A stretch of DNA of 64,000 bases from Garra rufa (GCF_049309525.1 NC_133371.1:4723103-4787102); one strand, 5' to 3'; shown: positions 1 to 12,107, counted from the first letter of the stretch. Made by a program: numbers and translations. Notes: generated by a model not told the origin, from the letters alone.

Positions 1-423
1 CTTTGTCCAGATGAGCATTTGCAAAGGCCAAGCGGGCATTTGTGTGCCCTATCTGGAGAAGTGGTGTCCTCCTTGGTCTGCGTCTGTGGAACCCAGCGGT
101 GTGCAGTGTCTGTTGGACTGTCTGCCTTGAGATGTTGCCACCAGCAGAGCCCAGATTCATCAGGATGGCCTTGGTGGTGATCCTTGATTCTTTTATACCT
201 CTCTCACTATCCTCCTGGCCAGCACAGGTGTCACTTTTGGCTTCCGACCACGTCCTCTAAGATTTTTCACAGTGTGGAACCTCTTGTATTTTTTAATAAT
301 ACCTTGCACTGTAGCCACTGGAACTTCAAAACATTTAGATATGGTCTTATAGCCCTTTCCTGACTCATGAGCAGCCACAATGCGCAGCCGCAGGTCCTCA
401 GTGAGCTCCTTTGTCTTAGCCAT
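1..423 (-). pseudogene. Tc1-like transposase, N-terminal part, frame broken
   Basis: The likely start is the ATG at 421-423, giving a protein beginning MAKTKELTEDLRLRIV. It continues through the paired helix-turn-helix region (ISKCFEVPVATVQGIIKKY) and a basic GRGRKPK linker typical of Tc1 transposases. The frame stops at 193-195. Tc1-like sequence (RRRPRRTPLLQIGHTNARLAFANAHLD) resumes in another frame down to base 1, so there is at least one frameshift before the catalytic domain. The DDE residues lie outside the window. The copy is almost certainly dead as a protein source. Confidence 0.8.
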
Positions 424-767
424 GACTGTCCACAAACCAACAGCAGAGAGCTTCTGTTTTTCACCTGTTGAGTTGATTAAAACAGCTGTTCCCAATGAAT
501 CAGGGTAATTAGGATGCTTTAGAAAAGCTTGAACTATTTGGAATGGTAAAGAACTTTGGATTTTCATTAGACATGCCACTTTTTGTTCAAATGTAAATAA
601 AAGCTGAGAAATATTTTTTCCACAATGATGCCTCTTGTACATTGTCTTATTATCCTTTTGGAGAAGCCTGTGTCATTTCCGGTCAAAAAAAAAAAAACTT
701 GCTGTTTGAATAAAAGTAACTTTAAGTCAGAATTTGCCAGGGGTATGAATAATTTCGGGCTTGACTG
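1..767 (-). mobile_element. Tc1/mariner element, cut by the window edge
   Basis: The right end of a Tc1-like element. The terminal inverted repeat, read on the minus strand, starts CAGTCAAGCCCGAAATTATT just inside a TA dinucleotide at 768-769. A broken transposase reads leftward from 423 and leaves the window at base 1, so the left end is not visible. Superfamily placement rests on the TA target and the transposase similarity. Confidence 0.85.
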
Positions 768-791
768 TATGTATATAAGATTATACATATA

Positions 792-2343
792 GGGTGATAT
801 CAGGTAAATTGGGCCATTTAAGGTTTGAGTGCCATATCTCCTTAAAAGTTAAAAGTCAATGACTGCCAAGAATTTCAAACTGTTGCAATAAAAGTTCTTG
901 GCATTTATCAATAATTTTATTGGACTGAGGTTGCTAAGGGGTGAGGGGCAATGCCTCATTTGGAGACTGCGACAGAAAAATACAAGGTGAGTGGCCTGAT
1001 ATATCCAATCTTACTTCTCAATAATAAAGTTGATAAATCAATAAAGAACAATGGCCTCTGTGAGATAAAATACAGAAATTACCTGAATGTGTTAAGATGA
1101 AATGAGCCAATAATTTCATTTAAAATGGGCCACCTTCTGAGTAAAGTTTAGGCAGAAATTCTAGTGGTTCATCTTGCATTATTGCATTTGTGACATAACT
1201 TTTTTCACATTTTACCTTCTAAATGTGTTTTGATTATGTGTGCTCGACTATGTTTGTATGTGCATGTTAATGAGGCATGTGTGTGTGTGTGTGTACACAC
1301 AAATATAGTTGTGCACACATGGGCTCACACTCACTGAAAAGACAATGGGCGAAAGAAACATTTTGATATAGAAGTGATAGGTGTTGAAGTGAAGTAGCCA
1401 AATGTTAAACTATTTATTACAGACAGCATTAAAAACAGAAAGGATCAGAAAGGAAAGAAGATGGTCAGAAAGGAACATTAAGGAAATAGAAAGGATGTCT
1501 GCCAGGGATGGGCCAAAAAATACAATCAGTGGGTAAAGGGGAGAGGATGAGAGGAGCACTGGCCAAATATAGAGAGACAGTTGAGAAAGGCCTAAAAGCA
1601 AACGTACGTTTTCTCTATGGCATGAAATTTATGTTTTAATATAATTCAAATGCAATTTTATACTGCTACATTATAAGGTCCCACTTTACATTAGGTGGCC
1701 TTAACAACTATGTACTTACATTTAAATTAATCATTTGTTACAATGTACTTATTGTATACATACATGTTTTTACATTGTACTTATATATTTTTAAAACCTG
1801 CTATGTAATTACATTTGTAATGAAATTCATTTGTAATGAATTTCTGTAATTACCACTGTTTTACCACTGTAATTACCACCCATCCCTTACACCCTAACTC
1901 ACCCTTAAACATACCCAAACATACCCAAACCACCAAACCTGTCCCTAACCTTACCCATATCCCACCTTAATAGAAGCAAAGGTGTTTTGCAATGCAATAT
2001 GACCACATTAAGTACATTGTACTTATTTTTTGATGTAAGTACATGTAGTTAAGGCCACCTAATATAAAGTGTGACCCATTATAAAATTAAATATAATAGA
2101 ATGTTTGTTTGTTTTTTATCAGAAATGTCTCTATTTCACTGCTAGCTCAAAAAATGTGGGGCACCTAATGTTTCAAAACCTGTAGGGCCTGAACAATTTA
2201 TTTTTTATTACATCGACTCAACACAAAAATATTAAAAACAGTCCTTATTAATCACAAGAACACAGTTAAATGTCAGACATGGGTTTTTTGTTGGTGTCCC
2301 CAGCGATTAACCAAAAAGTGGCCCAATTTACCTGTTATCACCC
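792..2343. mobile_element. Non-autonomous DNA transposon with TA target duplication
   Basis: The termini are inverted repeats of about 26 bp with one mismatch: GGGTGATATCAGGTAAATTG at the left and its near complement at 2318-2343. TA is present at both outer edges (790-791 and 2344-2345), as expected for a Tc1/mariner-type insertion. No transposase coding is recognisable in the 1.55 kb between. A 400-bp hAT MITE is nested inside at 1677-2076. The family name is not known to me. Confidence 0.75.
1677..2076. mobile_element. hAT-type MITE with perfect 8-bp target duplication
   Basis: A 400-bp element with inverted ends. The left end reads GGTCCCACTTTACATTAGGT and the right end, reversed, reads GGTCACACTTTATATTAGGT. 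It is flanked by the exact direct repeat CATTATAA at 1669-1676 and 2077-2084. The 8-bp duplication is the hallmark of hAT transposition. No coding capacity. Confidence 0.85.
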
Positions 2344-2479
2344 TACATGACAGATATATAAATAACTTATAATACTGTACCACCTTACAGTACCTGAATT
2401 TCAAGAACAGATGTAGGTTTTTGTATGTAAGACTGGTGTCTATAAAAATGGCCTTTCAAAAGTAAACCTAGAGTAAAAT

Positions 2480-2855
2480 TGTCAGGATTCATGGACTGTT
2501 TTTGTATGTTTTCTTAGTGTCTTTCCCCCTTTGTTAATAAGTTTTGGTTTCTCCCTTTGTTTCCCCTGTTGTTTTGGCTTATTTGGTTTCTCCCTGACCA
2601 TATTTGGTACTTCCTCCCTTTATTTAGATAATTTGCCACACCTGTCCATGTGATTAGTCGACACCTTATAAGTTGGTTTGTTCGCATTGTTTCCTTATCC
2701 AGCGTTGTTGTGTTTTGATGTTGTCCCCATATTTCTTAAGTTTTCCTTTGTTTTGCTCAGTGTATTTTGTTTTCTGTTGTGTTTTGTCTGGTTTTATCAT
2801 TAAACATCAATCACTTACTCCTTTGTCTCCTCCCGTTTCTGGACACATCCTGACA
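2480..2855 (+). mobile_element. Solo LTR of an LTR retrotransposon
   Basis: This 376-bp block begins TGTCAGGATTCATGG, ends CACATCCTGACA, and is flanked by the 5-bp direct repeat AAAAT at 2475-2479 and 2856-2860. It holds a TATA-like TTATAA near 2667 and an ATTAAA polyadenylation-like signal near 2800, which suggests the + orientation. It is best read as one LTR left after recombination between two. Tip style (TGTCA...TGACA) matches the complete LTR element at 35412-37877, but the internal sequence differs. Confidence 0.75.
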
Positions 2856-2860
2856 AAAAT

Positions 2861-3737
2861 ACAACAAATATTTATGTTGCACCTTTTATAAAGGTGTTAA
2901 GTGTAAATGTGAATTCTGTCTTGAATTTCCTGTATGATCACACTGCAAACATTCTCAAATTTCATTCATTTCATTTGTCAAAAACAAAAAACGTAATGAA
3001 AATGCCTCCTAGGCAACCAGTGAAACCGATTAGATGATTCTTTCAGAATCTGTAGATGTCGATATGGAGGCGTGGAGAGGTTAGCGAGGTTTAAATGAGT
3101 TTTGCTTACGGCGATGACCATTACCGACCTCCCATAGTTAGACGGTGATCAACTAAACGTCACAATCTTTTCAGGCTAAACTGGAACAGAAAATGCTTGT
3201 TCTTTTATTGGACTGAATGAATATATCAAATGAAGCCACTTTGAATGAAAGTCTTTGTATCTCTGCTCTGTACATTGACCAAGGACAGCTGTGTTTCTTT
3301 CTAAATCATCTCCGTCCCGAATGGCTCCAGCACTCAGTAGAGGACAGAATACTGAGAATTCTCCTTCTGGTGGAAGTGCATGTGAGTGCATGTAACCGGT
3401 TACTTTAGTACAAATGTGTGTGGTTAGCAAATGTAGTCAGTTAAATGACAGAGTGTAGAGGTTTATCACCCGTTGTGAATGTGAATCAGCTCCGAAGGCA
3501 AACGAAAGGAAATCCAATTCGGATTTAATGAGGTGTGGGCTTGGAAGGAGCATGGCCTAATGCTACTATCTCAAAGAGGACTGATTAATGGAAACTTCTT
3601 CAACCTTTTCAAGACTTTTTCAGAGGAATTATGTCAAAAAAGTAATATGTGGTATCAATTTCAGAACAAATGTAAAGATTCTATCGAGATATTTTTAAAA
3701 AATCTAGGCGGGATTATTTGAAACCTGAAATGACCTT
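2861..3737. other. Unassigned non-coding sequence
   Basis: No repeat pair, transposase or convincing gene is visible. Short open frames near 3176-3430 on both strands look like chance. Confidence 0.5.
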
Positions 3738-4482
3738 TTAAAGGATTAGTTCACTTTCATAACAACAATGTACAGATAATGTACTCACCCCCTTGTCATC
3801 CAAGATGTTCATGTCTTTTTTTCCTCAGTCGTAAAGAAATTTTTTTTTTTTTTTTAGGAAAACATTTCAGGATTTCTCTCTTTATAATGGATATGGATGG
3901 CGCCCCGAAGTTTGAACTTTCCAAATGCAGTTTAAATGCAGCTTCAAAAGGCTCTAAATGATTCCAGCCGAGGAGGAAGGGTCTTATCTAGTGAAACGAT
4001 CGGTTATTTTCGAAACAAATTGACAATTTATATACTTTTTAACCTCAAATGCTCGTCTTGTCTCGTCTCTGCGCAGTGAATGTGTAGTCAGAATAAACCG
4101 GGTCAATGCAGTTAGGGGATGTCTAAAAACTCCCATCTCGTTTATGTCTTCAATGACAAATTAGTCCTATAATGCTGTTTTTACCTTTTTTTTTTTTTGT
4201 AAAGGGAGTTTGAGTTTCTTTGTATGTTCACTTTGTAAACACTATGTCGATACTTTTGCAGCAATCTAAGGTGATTTTGAAGTTAGGGAAGAAAACGAGA
4301 TGGGAGTTTTTAGACATACCCTAACTGTATTTACCTGAATCACAGACGAGACAAGACGAGCATTTGAAGTTAAAAAGTATATAAATTGTCAATTTGTTTC
4401 GAAAATAACCGATCGTTTCGCTAGATAAGACCCTTCCTCCTCGACTGGGATCGTTTAGAGCCTTTTGAAGCTGCATTTAAAG
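3738..4482. repeat. Fold-back DNA element, family copy 1
   Basis: Starts AAAGGATTAGTTCACTTTCA and folds back on itself. The stretch 3930-4175 (AACGATCGGTTATTTTCG and neighbours) is the inverted complement of 4265-4482, with a centre near 4200. A second copy of the same family lies at 26990-27802, sharing GTACTCACCCC and the TGCTCGTCTTGTCT motif. The right terminal repeat is missing because the next fold-back element abuts at 4483. No coding. Confidence 0.75.
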
Positions 4483-5224
4483 GAACACTCCACTTTTTTT
4501 GGAAATAGGCTCATTCTCCAACTCGCCCCGAGTTAATAAGTTGATTTTTACCGTTTTGAAATCCATTCAGCCGTTCTCCTGTTCTGGCGATATCACTTTT
4601 AGCATAGCTTAGCATAGATTATTGAATCCTATTAGACCAATAGCATCGCGTTCAAAAATGACCAACGAGATTCGATATTTGTTGTATTTAAAACTTGACT
4701 CCTCTGTAGTTATATTGTGTACTAAGACTGGTGGAAATGCAAAGCTGCGAGTTTCTAGGCTGATAAGATTAGGAACTACACTTCCATTCCGGCGTAATAG
4801 TCAAGGAAGTTTGTTGCCGTAATATGGCCGAAGCAGGCGGAGTATTATCAGAAATGAGCTCCCAGCTAGTTTAGCATTTGCACATGTGCAGCGTGATATT
4901 ACTGCTCCTGCTTCGGCCATATTACGGCAGCAAACTTCCTTGACTATTACGCCGGAATGGGAGTGTAGTTCCTAGTCTTATCAGCCTAGAAACTCGCAGC
5001 TTTGCATTTCCACTGGTCTTAGTACACGATATAACTACAGAAGAGTCAAGTTTTAAATAGGACAAATATCGAAACTCGTTGGTCATTTTTGAACGTGATG
5101 CTATTGGTCTAATAGGATTCAATGATCTATGCTAAGCTATGCTAAAAGTGATATCGCCAGAACAGGAGAACAGCTGAATGGATTTCAAAACGGTAAAACT
5201 CAACTTATCAACTCAGGGGGAGTT
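4483..5224. repeat. Fold-back DNA element with a ~330-bp stem
   Basis: The left arm 4520-4850 and right arm 4895-5224 are inverted complements at roughly nine in ten positions by eye, around a loop of about 44 bases. The mirror-image open frames at 4622-4822 (+) and 4922-5122 (-), both starting MNPIRPIASRSKMTNE, are the two arms read outward and are not genes. The left end carries an extra ~36 bases (AACACTCCACTTTTTTTGGA) absent from the right, so the right tip has been lost. Confidence 0.8.
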
Positions 5225-6096
5225 ATCAGTATCAGTATATTTTTAACATCTTTCATCAAATTTCTTAGCTTATAATAAAATATATCGGAAGTGCAGCCTC
5301 TCTGTAATTTTTATGCAGATGTGGTCAGTATCATTATATAATATTAATAGGCCAAGCTCCCTAAGACATTGATTACAGCAGTGAAATTAATCAGAGCAAG
5401 TTCATACAGAATATTTTAGGAGGTTAATTTCAGATGTAAAATTACACAGTGCAGTATCATCTTTTGCACCTGAAGATCTTGTATATATATATATCACATA
5501 TTATTTAGCTATTTATTGATTTTTAAAGACCCCATAAAATTGCTTGACAAGTTTGGTTTTCCATTTGCCTGCCAATTAAAACAGCTAATAAGGCATTAAT
5601 ATTTGCTTTATAAGTACTAATAAACAGCCAATGTGCTAGTTATATGCTAATAAACAACTAGTTAATAATAAGAAATTAAAGTGTTATTAATTATATATTC
5701 CAGGCAGTTTTTATAAACATGCAGCTTTTCACTTCACATGATGTTAACTGATGGACTGGGATGGTGTGGGTTACTTGTGGAATATTGCAATGTTTTTATC
5801 AGCTGTTTGGACTCTCATTCTGATGGCACCCATTCACTGCAGAGGATCCATTGGTGAACAATTGATGGAAAGTCTCATTTAAACTATTACTTTAAGGGTG
5901 CACTAAGCAATTTTTGAAAAACGCTTTTGACCACAGTGTCAGATCAAGTCCCAAAACACACTTATAGCCAATCAGCAGTAAGGTTAGAGAGAAGAGAGCG
6001 CTCAAGTTAAGAGCACAGGACAGATATTGCCAGATCGACTATAGACCAAATAATTTTTTTGGGTGAAATTGTGTTTTTCTTTTGATTCCGACAATA
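5225..6096. other. Mostly unassigned; fragments of dispersed repeats
   Basis: 5740-5870 is a partial copy of the fold-back family seen whole at 56688-57265 (shared CAGCTGTTTGGACTCTCATT). Near 5895, AAGGGTGCACTAAGCAATTT resembles the AAAGGTGCAATAGGTGATTT motif near 46815. The rest shows no feature I can name. Confidence 0.5.
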
Positions 6097-6098
6097 TA

Positions 6099-6129
6099 CA
6101 GTGGTGTGAAAAAGTGTTGGCCCCCTTCC

Positions 6130-6163
<34 letters not shown>

Positions 6164-6939
6164 ATGTTGGTCACACTTTAATGTTTCAGATAATCAAACT
6201 ACAAACTAATTTAAATATTAATCAAAGATAACACAAGTAAACACAACATGCAGTTTTTAAATGAAGGGTTTTTTTATGAAGGGAAAATAAAATTCAAACC
6301 CACATACATAGCCCTGTGTGAAAAAGTGTTTGAATGAATTCTGCTGTCTAACAAAAAATCCTGAAGGACAATGTCTGGCCATCTGTTTGTGACCTCTAGC
6401 TGAAGCGAACTTGGGTTCTGCAGCAGGACAATGATCCAAAACACACCAGCAAATCCACCTCTGAATGGCTGAAGAAAAACAAAATGAAGACTTTGGAGTG
6501 GCCTAGTCAAAGTCCTGACCTGAATCCCATTGATATGCTATGGCATGACCTTAAAAAGACGGTTCATGCTCGAAAACCCTCCAATGTGGCTGAATTACAA
6601 CAATTCTGTCAAGATGAGGGGTCCAAAATTCCTGCACAGCGCTGTAACAGACTCATTGCAAGTTATCGCAAAGACTTGATTGCAGTTGTTGCTGCTAAGG
6701 GCGGCCCAACCAATTATTGAGTTTAGGGGGCAGACACTTTTTCACACAGGGCCATGTAGGTTTGGATTATTTTTTCGTTTCATAATAAAAAACTTCATTT
6801 AAAAAACTGCATGTTGTGTTTACTTGTGTTATCTTTGATTAATATTTAAATTTGTTTGATGATCTGAAACATTAAAGTGTGACAAACATGCAAAAAAATT
6901 AAAAAGCAGGAAGGGGGCCAACACTTTTTCATACCACTG
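6099..6939 (+). mobile_element. Tc1-like deletion derivative with IR/DR-type ends
   Basis: The ends are inverted repeats of about 210 bp starting CAGTGGTGTGAAAAAGTGTT (left) and CAGTGGTATGAAAAAGTGTT (right, reversed), flanked by TA at 6097-6098 and 6940-6941. A second GTGTGAAAAAGTGT core lies ~220 bp inside the left end, and a similar core lies inside the right end. This is the paired inverted/direct repeat layout of Sleeping Beauty-like elements. At 841 bp it is about half the usual length; the N-terminal half of the transposase has been deleted. Confidence 0.85.
6367..6720 (+). pseudogene. Tc1-like transposase, C-terminal remnant
   Basis: The reading frame runs from about 6367 through a TAG at 6397-6399 to a TGA at 6718-6720. 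It carries the second catalytic motif (LQQDNDPKHTS) and the C-terminal motif SPDLNPIDMLWHDLKK, and ends AAKGGPTNY. Tc1 transposases use a DD34E triad whose third acid is the E of the PIE-x-LW motif. Here that residue is D. The stop codon, the missing N-terminal half and this substitution make it inactive. Confidence 0.85.
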
Positions 6940-6941
6940 TA

Positions 6942-9528
6942 TGAACAGTCCTGTATTTTTCTGTGTTCTTAATGCTGTTGAATTGGAAGGTTCTCAGTAT
7001 AAATTGTGAAAATAATTTCACACAATGCACTAATTTGATATGATAGTACAGTTTTCCAGTGAGATGGTGGCTTTTATGTTGAGCAGCACCACTGGCTAAA
7101 GGTTTCCATGGATACAAATCAAGACTTTGGCATCATCTTTACAGACGAGACAAGATAGCAGTGAGAAAAGAAGAGATGTTAATATGTAAATGTGCAGAGC
7201 TGAGAAAAAAAGACCACAGGAGGATTAAGATTTTGAAGATTCCAACGCAAAGCAAATGCCAAGACATTAAAAACGTATTGTTAATAATGAATTAATAGCA
7301 GGTAATGTCTGGACCCAGTTCAACAAACATCCCAGCATGTGAAATCCTGTGTAGAGGAGACAGACTGTTTTTATTTTACCATTCCTCAGAAAGAAGCCTA
7401 CAAACAAAACTGGTTTTATTGATTTTCAAGCTGATTTTTTTTCATCCCAAGTTTTTAGCTTATATTGATACTATAGAGTTCATAGTTAATATTGATATGT
7501 AAATATATAGATTTACATGGATTCTCAAAATAATCCCTAGATTTACATAAGAATATTCTTTTTGCATAAGGAGATTGATTTCTGGTTCAATTCTGAGGCT
7601 TAAAAAGCTCATCCAATTGGCTTCCTTTCTTCGTCACAGAGGCATGGAAAACCAGGCTTGAAACTGTTGGTAATTTCTCTCTTTTCATGCAGAAACCACA
7701 TCATCTGGTTCAGAAGAAGGTCTTCCCAGCCCAAGAGATAAATTGTCATTCTGAGAGTTTCTTGAAAGGCTAACTTGGAGGCTAGCCGATTGCAGCGCCT
7801 AATCTGGGTTTAGTATTGGCAAACAAAACCCCGTCTTTAGATATTCAGGCAGAAACATGCCCTACAAGTCTCCAGTCACAGCCTTTGTCTGTATCATCTG
7901 CTCTGGTTTTCTGCTCGAGGCCCTGTGGTTTATGGTTCAAAGCATGGACTTAGAGTTCTCAATGGTACTTCATTGACCAGCTTGTTTACATGACTAAAGT
8001 AGTAATCGTTCGATACAGCAATTCTCTTGTTTTGCCCATTGGCAAATTACCCTCAAAGCTCCTGCCTGTGGAATACCAGACAACAGCTCACACTTGTAAA
8101 AAACACTCCACATAAACTAGAAGAACAATGTGGTGCTGTCTATTTTGCCATGTTGTAGAAGAGGAATTAAAATCAGCTTTTAACTGCAGTTACATCACAG
8201 ATTAGAGCCTTTTTGCCCACACAGAGACATGAAAAATGAAAACTACTACATGATTTCTCACCCTCAATCCATCGTAAGTATATGACTTTCTTCTTTCAGA
8301 CAATTACAATTGGAGTTATACTGTATTAAAACAAGTCCTTGCTCTACCAAGCTTTGTAAATGGCTGTTGAGATTTTGAAGCAAAATAAAGTGCATCCATG
8401 CATCATAAAAATAGCTCCAGGTGCTTAATAAAGGCCTTCTGATGTGTTTGTGTGAGAGAAATATCCATATTTACAACTTTATAAACCATAATCGCTAGAT
8501 TCCTCTAACTCTTGCATGCATATTCACAAGATTTTTAAGGCCCTGATATACTTCAAATAAAGTTTGTTTTCATTCTTCGCTTGGAGTGTAGATTAAAGTA
8601 TATATGTGTCGCGGTGCTTGCATGTATGCACTAAACACAACAACGATGCAATGATGGTGCATGTGTGTTAAACAAGTACCAATGCTCAGAATATTATAGA
8701 CAAAAGAATAATGATTAGCAGCAATACATCGTCAAATATCGTGTTTGTAACACAAAAGAACCATTCTATTTCCATAATCAGTCCTTTATTGGATGTGTAA
8801 ATGGCTCATAGTCTGAAAACTTCAGCATGATGTGAAAAAAAAAAACAATTGGAGTCATCTCAATAACATTACACTCTTAAAAAGGTGCTTTAAAAGGTTC
8901 TTAAATCATTATTAATGTAATAATTCCTACTATTTTATTGTATTATTTCTTATTGGGTTTGCAGTCAATTTGATCCACCTATTTTTCTGTTCAAAATTAG
9001 CTGCACAGACACACACACAAAAATAGCTTTTTGTTATGTCTGGTTCTTAAATCCTTGCAACAATAAAATGAGTTTCTCACACTTCTTCTCAGTACTGCAA
9101 CGTCTAGTAATTGACATCCAAAAAAATAAAACCTGAACTCGACCAGCTAAAGGAACTGTGAATTTTACTCAGATGAATCAGAAGATGAAGTGAAGTTCTC
9201 ATGGATTTCATATTTTAGTGTTTGGCAAGCTACAAAAAAGTTTTTTGTTTTTAGTTTTTTTAACCTGACTAGTCTTTTTCAAAGTGCTGATTTTTGACAA
9301 ATGGCTTGGAAACCAGTGGGGTCAATTTGGCCCCAACACAAAAGTTGTAACAATGTTTGTAGATATCCAATATACGTGTCAAACTTTGAGCTTTCTTTAA
9401 ATTCTGACCCTCAATGAGAGATTTTCACAAAATTTCAACAAGACATAATAGTGTTACCAATATTTCAAGTAAATTGACTGTGGGTCAAACTGACCCCCAA
9501 ATGAGGGTATCCATTGCAATATAAGGAA
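6942..9528. other. Unassigned intergenic sequence
   Basis: No gene is supported. A truncated CACTCTTAAAAA MITE end (family of 41722-41976) lies at about 8870-8905. The segment 9290-9510 contains GTGGGGTCAATTTGGCCCC and a loosely complementary GGGTCAAACTGACCCCC, possibly a worn repeat. The remainder shows no structure I can name. Confidence 0.5.
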
Positions 9529-9536
9529 ACTTACTT

Positions 9537-10391
9537 GGTAACACTTTCTATGAAGCCCCTATTTATAATACATTATGAGGGTATTTCTAAGGCATTATAA
9601 TGAATGCATAATGCATTATAATAAACCTTATAAAATGTTATATTATCTCATAAATACTCATGACAACAATTATAATACATTATAATACTTGAGTATTTGA
9701 GGTTATAACTTTTAAGATTATGATTATTTATAACACACATATTTAATCTACCTAATTTACAGTGGACTATATCATATTACATTAATTTTTTTCATTTATA
9801 TAAAATTTTATTTTGATGGTCCCCTTAGTCTATTGACTATACGCAACTTTTCAACTACATGTCAACTAACAATCCTTAGAATATTAGTAGACTTAGGTTA
9901 AGGTTAGGCTAGGTAGTAGAAGGTTTACATGCTTTAAAAATTATTACATAAAAATTACTGTTAGCTGGCATGCAGTTGCAGAGTTACTTATAAAAAGCTG
10001 TCTAAAGGGTACCATCAATATAATCAAACTGATAATACTAATGTGTCATATTACACATTTATCTCATCTAATACCTGATCTTATGGCTCTTTGAGAAATA
10101 TTATAATTACTTATAAGTGGTCTTTGTATGCTTTAAGTAAAGTGACATGAGAAAGATGGCAAGATATGAGACTTATAATATGTTATAACTATGGAGGAGG
10201 TAATCATACTGTTAAAAGCTATAACCACTAATAAGTAAACCATTATAATACATTAAGACTGTTCTTATGAATACTCATAAGATGATACAACATATTATAA
10301 GTTTTTTTATAATGTATTATTAATGTATTATAATGCCTTAAGAATACCCTTATAATGTATTATAAATACAGGCTTCATAGAAAGTGTTACC
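9537..10391. mobile_element. hAT-type non-autonomous element with 8-bp duplication
   Basis: An 855-bp element whose long inverted ends begin GGTAACACTTTCTATGAAGC (left) and, reversed at the right, the same core. Both arms continue into related TTATAATACATTA sequence. It is flanked by the exact direct repeat ACTTACTT at 9529-9536 and 10392-10399. The interior is AT-rich with no transposase. Confidence 0.85.
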
Positions 10392-10399
10392 ACTTACTT

Positions 10400-11415
10400 T
10401 TTATAACTAGCAGTAATAGTGATGCTGGCTTATCTGTGTCTTGTCATTGTCATTTTTTTCTGTGCACTGGAAGCTTCTGTCATCAAGACATATTCCTTGT
10501 GTTTGAAAGCATTCTTGGCAATAAATCTCATTCTGGTTTAGCACTAAATACAGCATTGCATGTCATTGCAGACAAAGAACTGAAGCCGGCATTTCTTTTA
10601 AGTATGATTTTTCTGAAATAAAATGGTTTTCAGTGCTAATACTGTTGACCTGTTACCTTTCATAATGTGCAGTTAGGGTTAATTACCATCATGTTTTGAA
10701 TAGACTATAATTTAATATTTTATAAGTGTTGCTTATAATTCTGGCATTTGAGACTGACCTTATCTGAGCCACTGTTGTACAATAACACGCTAACGGTGCA
10801 GTGCGCTAGATGACTGTTAAATGATTATCACAATGTTGTTTGCTTTTGACGAAAACAATCACAAGGCAATTAACAAAGAAAGTTATTTCCAGCTCTTCCA
10901 TTTTCACAGAAGCCCAAATGGATTTAAGTTAATTAAGCAAAAACTGAGCAATATTAGATAATTGCTCCCAGTAACTTTCTAAAAATAATTAAATTAGGTT
11001 AAGCCGCACAAGAGATAATTAGGAAATTTAGGTCTTGAACCAATATGCCTTTCACAAATAAACACAGTTGTTCATTTATTTGTTTTTACTTGCTTGAATT
11101 TATTTTATCCTGTATGGATACAGAATATTTTTTTTCACTGCAGAAAACATCATTAGACATAATATTCTGAAAATAATAACTTATTTATATGAAATGTTGC
11201 ATGAAAATGTATTGTAGTTAAAATTTACATTAAATACAGTTAGTTGAACTTGTTTTTGTTTGCCTTTTTAACATCCCACCTAAGTAAAATTTAAGTAAAA
11301 TTTTAAATGTAACTTCATAATTGCCTCTTTTGTTCTTTAAAGTGTACTGCTGAATGTACTGACAAGGATTTATAGTAACTTAAAATATACGTTAATGTCA
11401 TTTCTGTTTAAACTT
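10400..11415. other. Unassigned, AT-rich, possibly conserved non-coding
   Basis: No gene or repeat ends. The part 10800-11040 is rich in TAAT/ATTA and TTAATTAA-like homeodomain-type words and looks less decayed than the surrounding sequence. That is an impression only, as no alignment is available. Confidence 0.3.
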
Positions 11416-12107
11416 GGGGAGACACTGCAGGCAAAAACATTATTTTAATGTACCTGTCAAGTTTGAGATTGTTGGCTTTTTGGTTTTTCATAAAGCGTTT
11501 TTTTTTTTTTTTTTTTTTTTTTTGACTAGTGGAAAGAAAACATCCAAAAGACAATTTCAATTACAATACATATTTTTAAAGGATGTATTTTCAAAATGAG
11601 CCATAAATCTCCACTTTAGTAGCACTTACACACACCAAACTTTAATTTTGTATTTCTATCTATATCCTGAAGGTGTTTACAGAGGGATTTGTTCATATAT
11701 AATTAGCTTGATTTCATACATTTTATTCACCAAAAAAATGAAAAAAATCTATTGTTTTCTGCCTGTTCTAAGTATTTTTGAATTATGAAGTGACAAAATG
11801 AGATTCCTAAAATACCCTCTGTAAAAACATTTGACTTGAATATGTCACGAATATGTAAAAAAAAATAAAAATAAAAATAAACAAGAATTTTGAAACTGAC
11901 ATCCAGTGTTTAGATTTGTGTGCTAGAAATGTATGCAAATTAGCGCATATTTATGAAATAATGCGTAATTTGCATATTAAAACCTAACATTTTAAAAAAC
12001 TTGCAATACAAAAAATGTTTGCAATTATCAATGTAATCAATCAACTGTAAGTAAGATGATAACTATTAGTGGCTGTTTTTTACCCTATTTACCTGCAGTG
12101 TCTCACC
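11416..12107. mobile_element. Non-autonomous element with inverted ends
   Basis: The left end reads GGGGAGACACTGCAGGCAAA and the right end, reversed, reads GGTGAGACACTGCAGGTAAA. A second, right-truncated copy lies at 52617-52960 and shares long stretches (CCTGTCAAGTTTGAGATT, GCACTTACACACACCAAACT). I could not find a matching target duplication. Confidence 0.65.

Noticed and set aside
4622..5122. Two nearly identical 66-codon genes facing each other
   Set aside because: They are the two arms of a fold-back element read outward.
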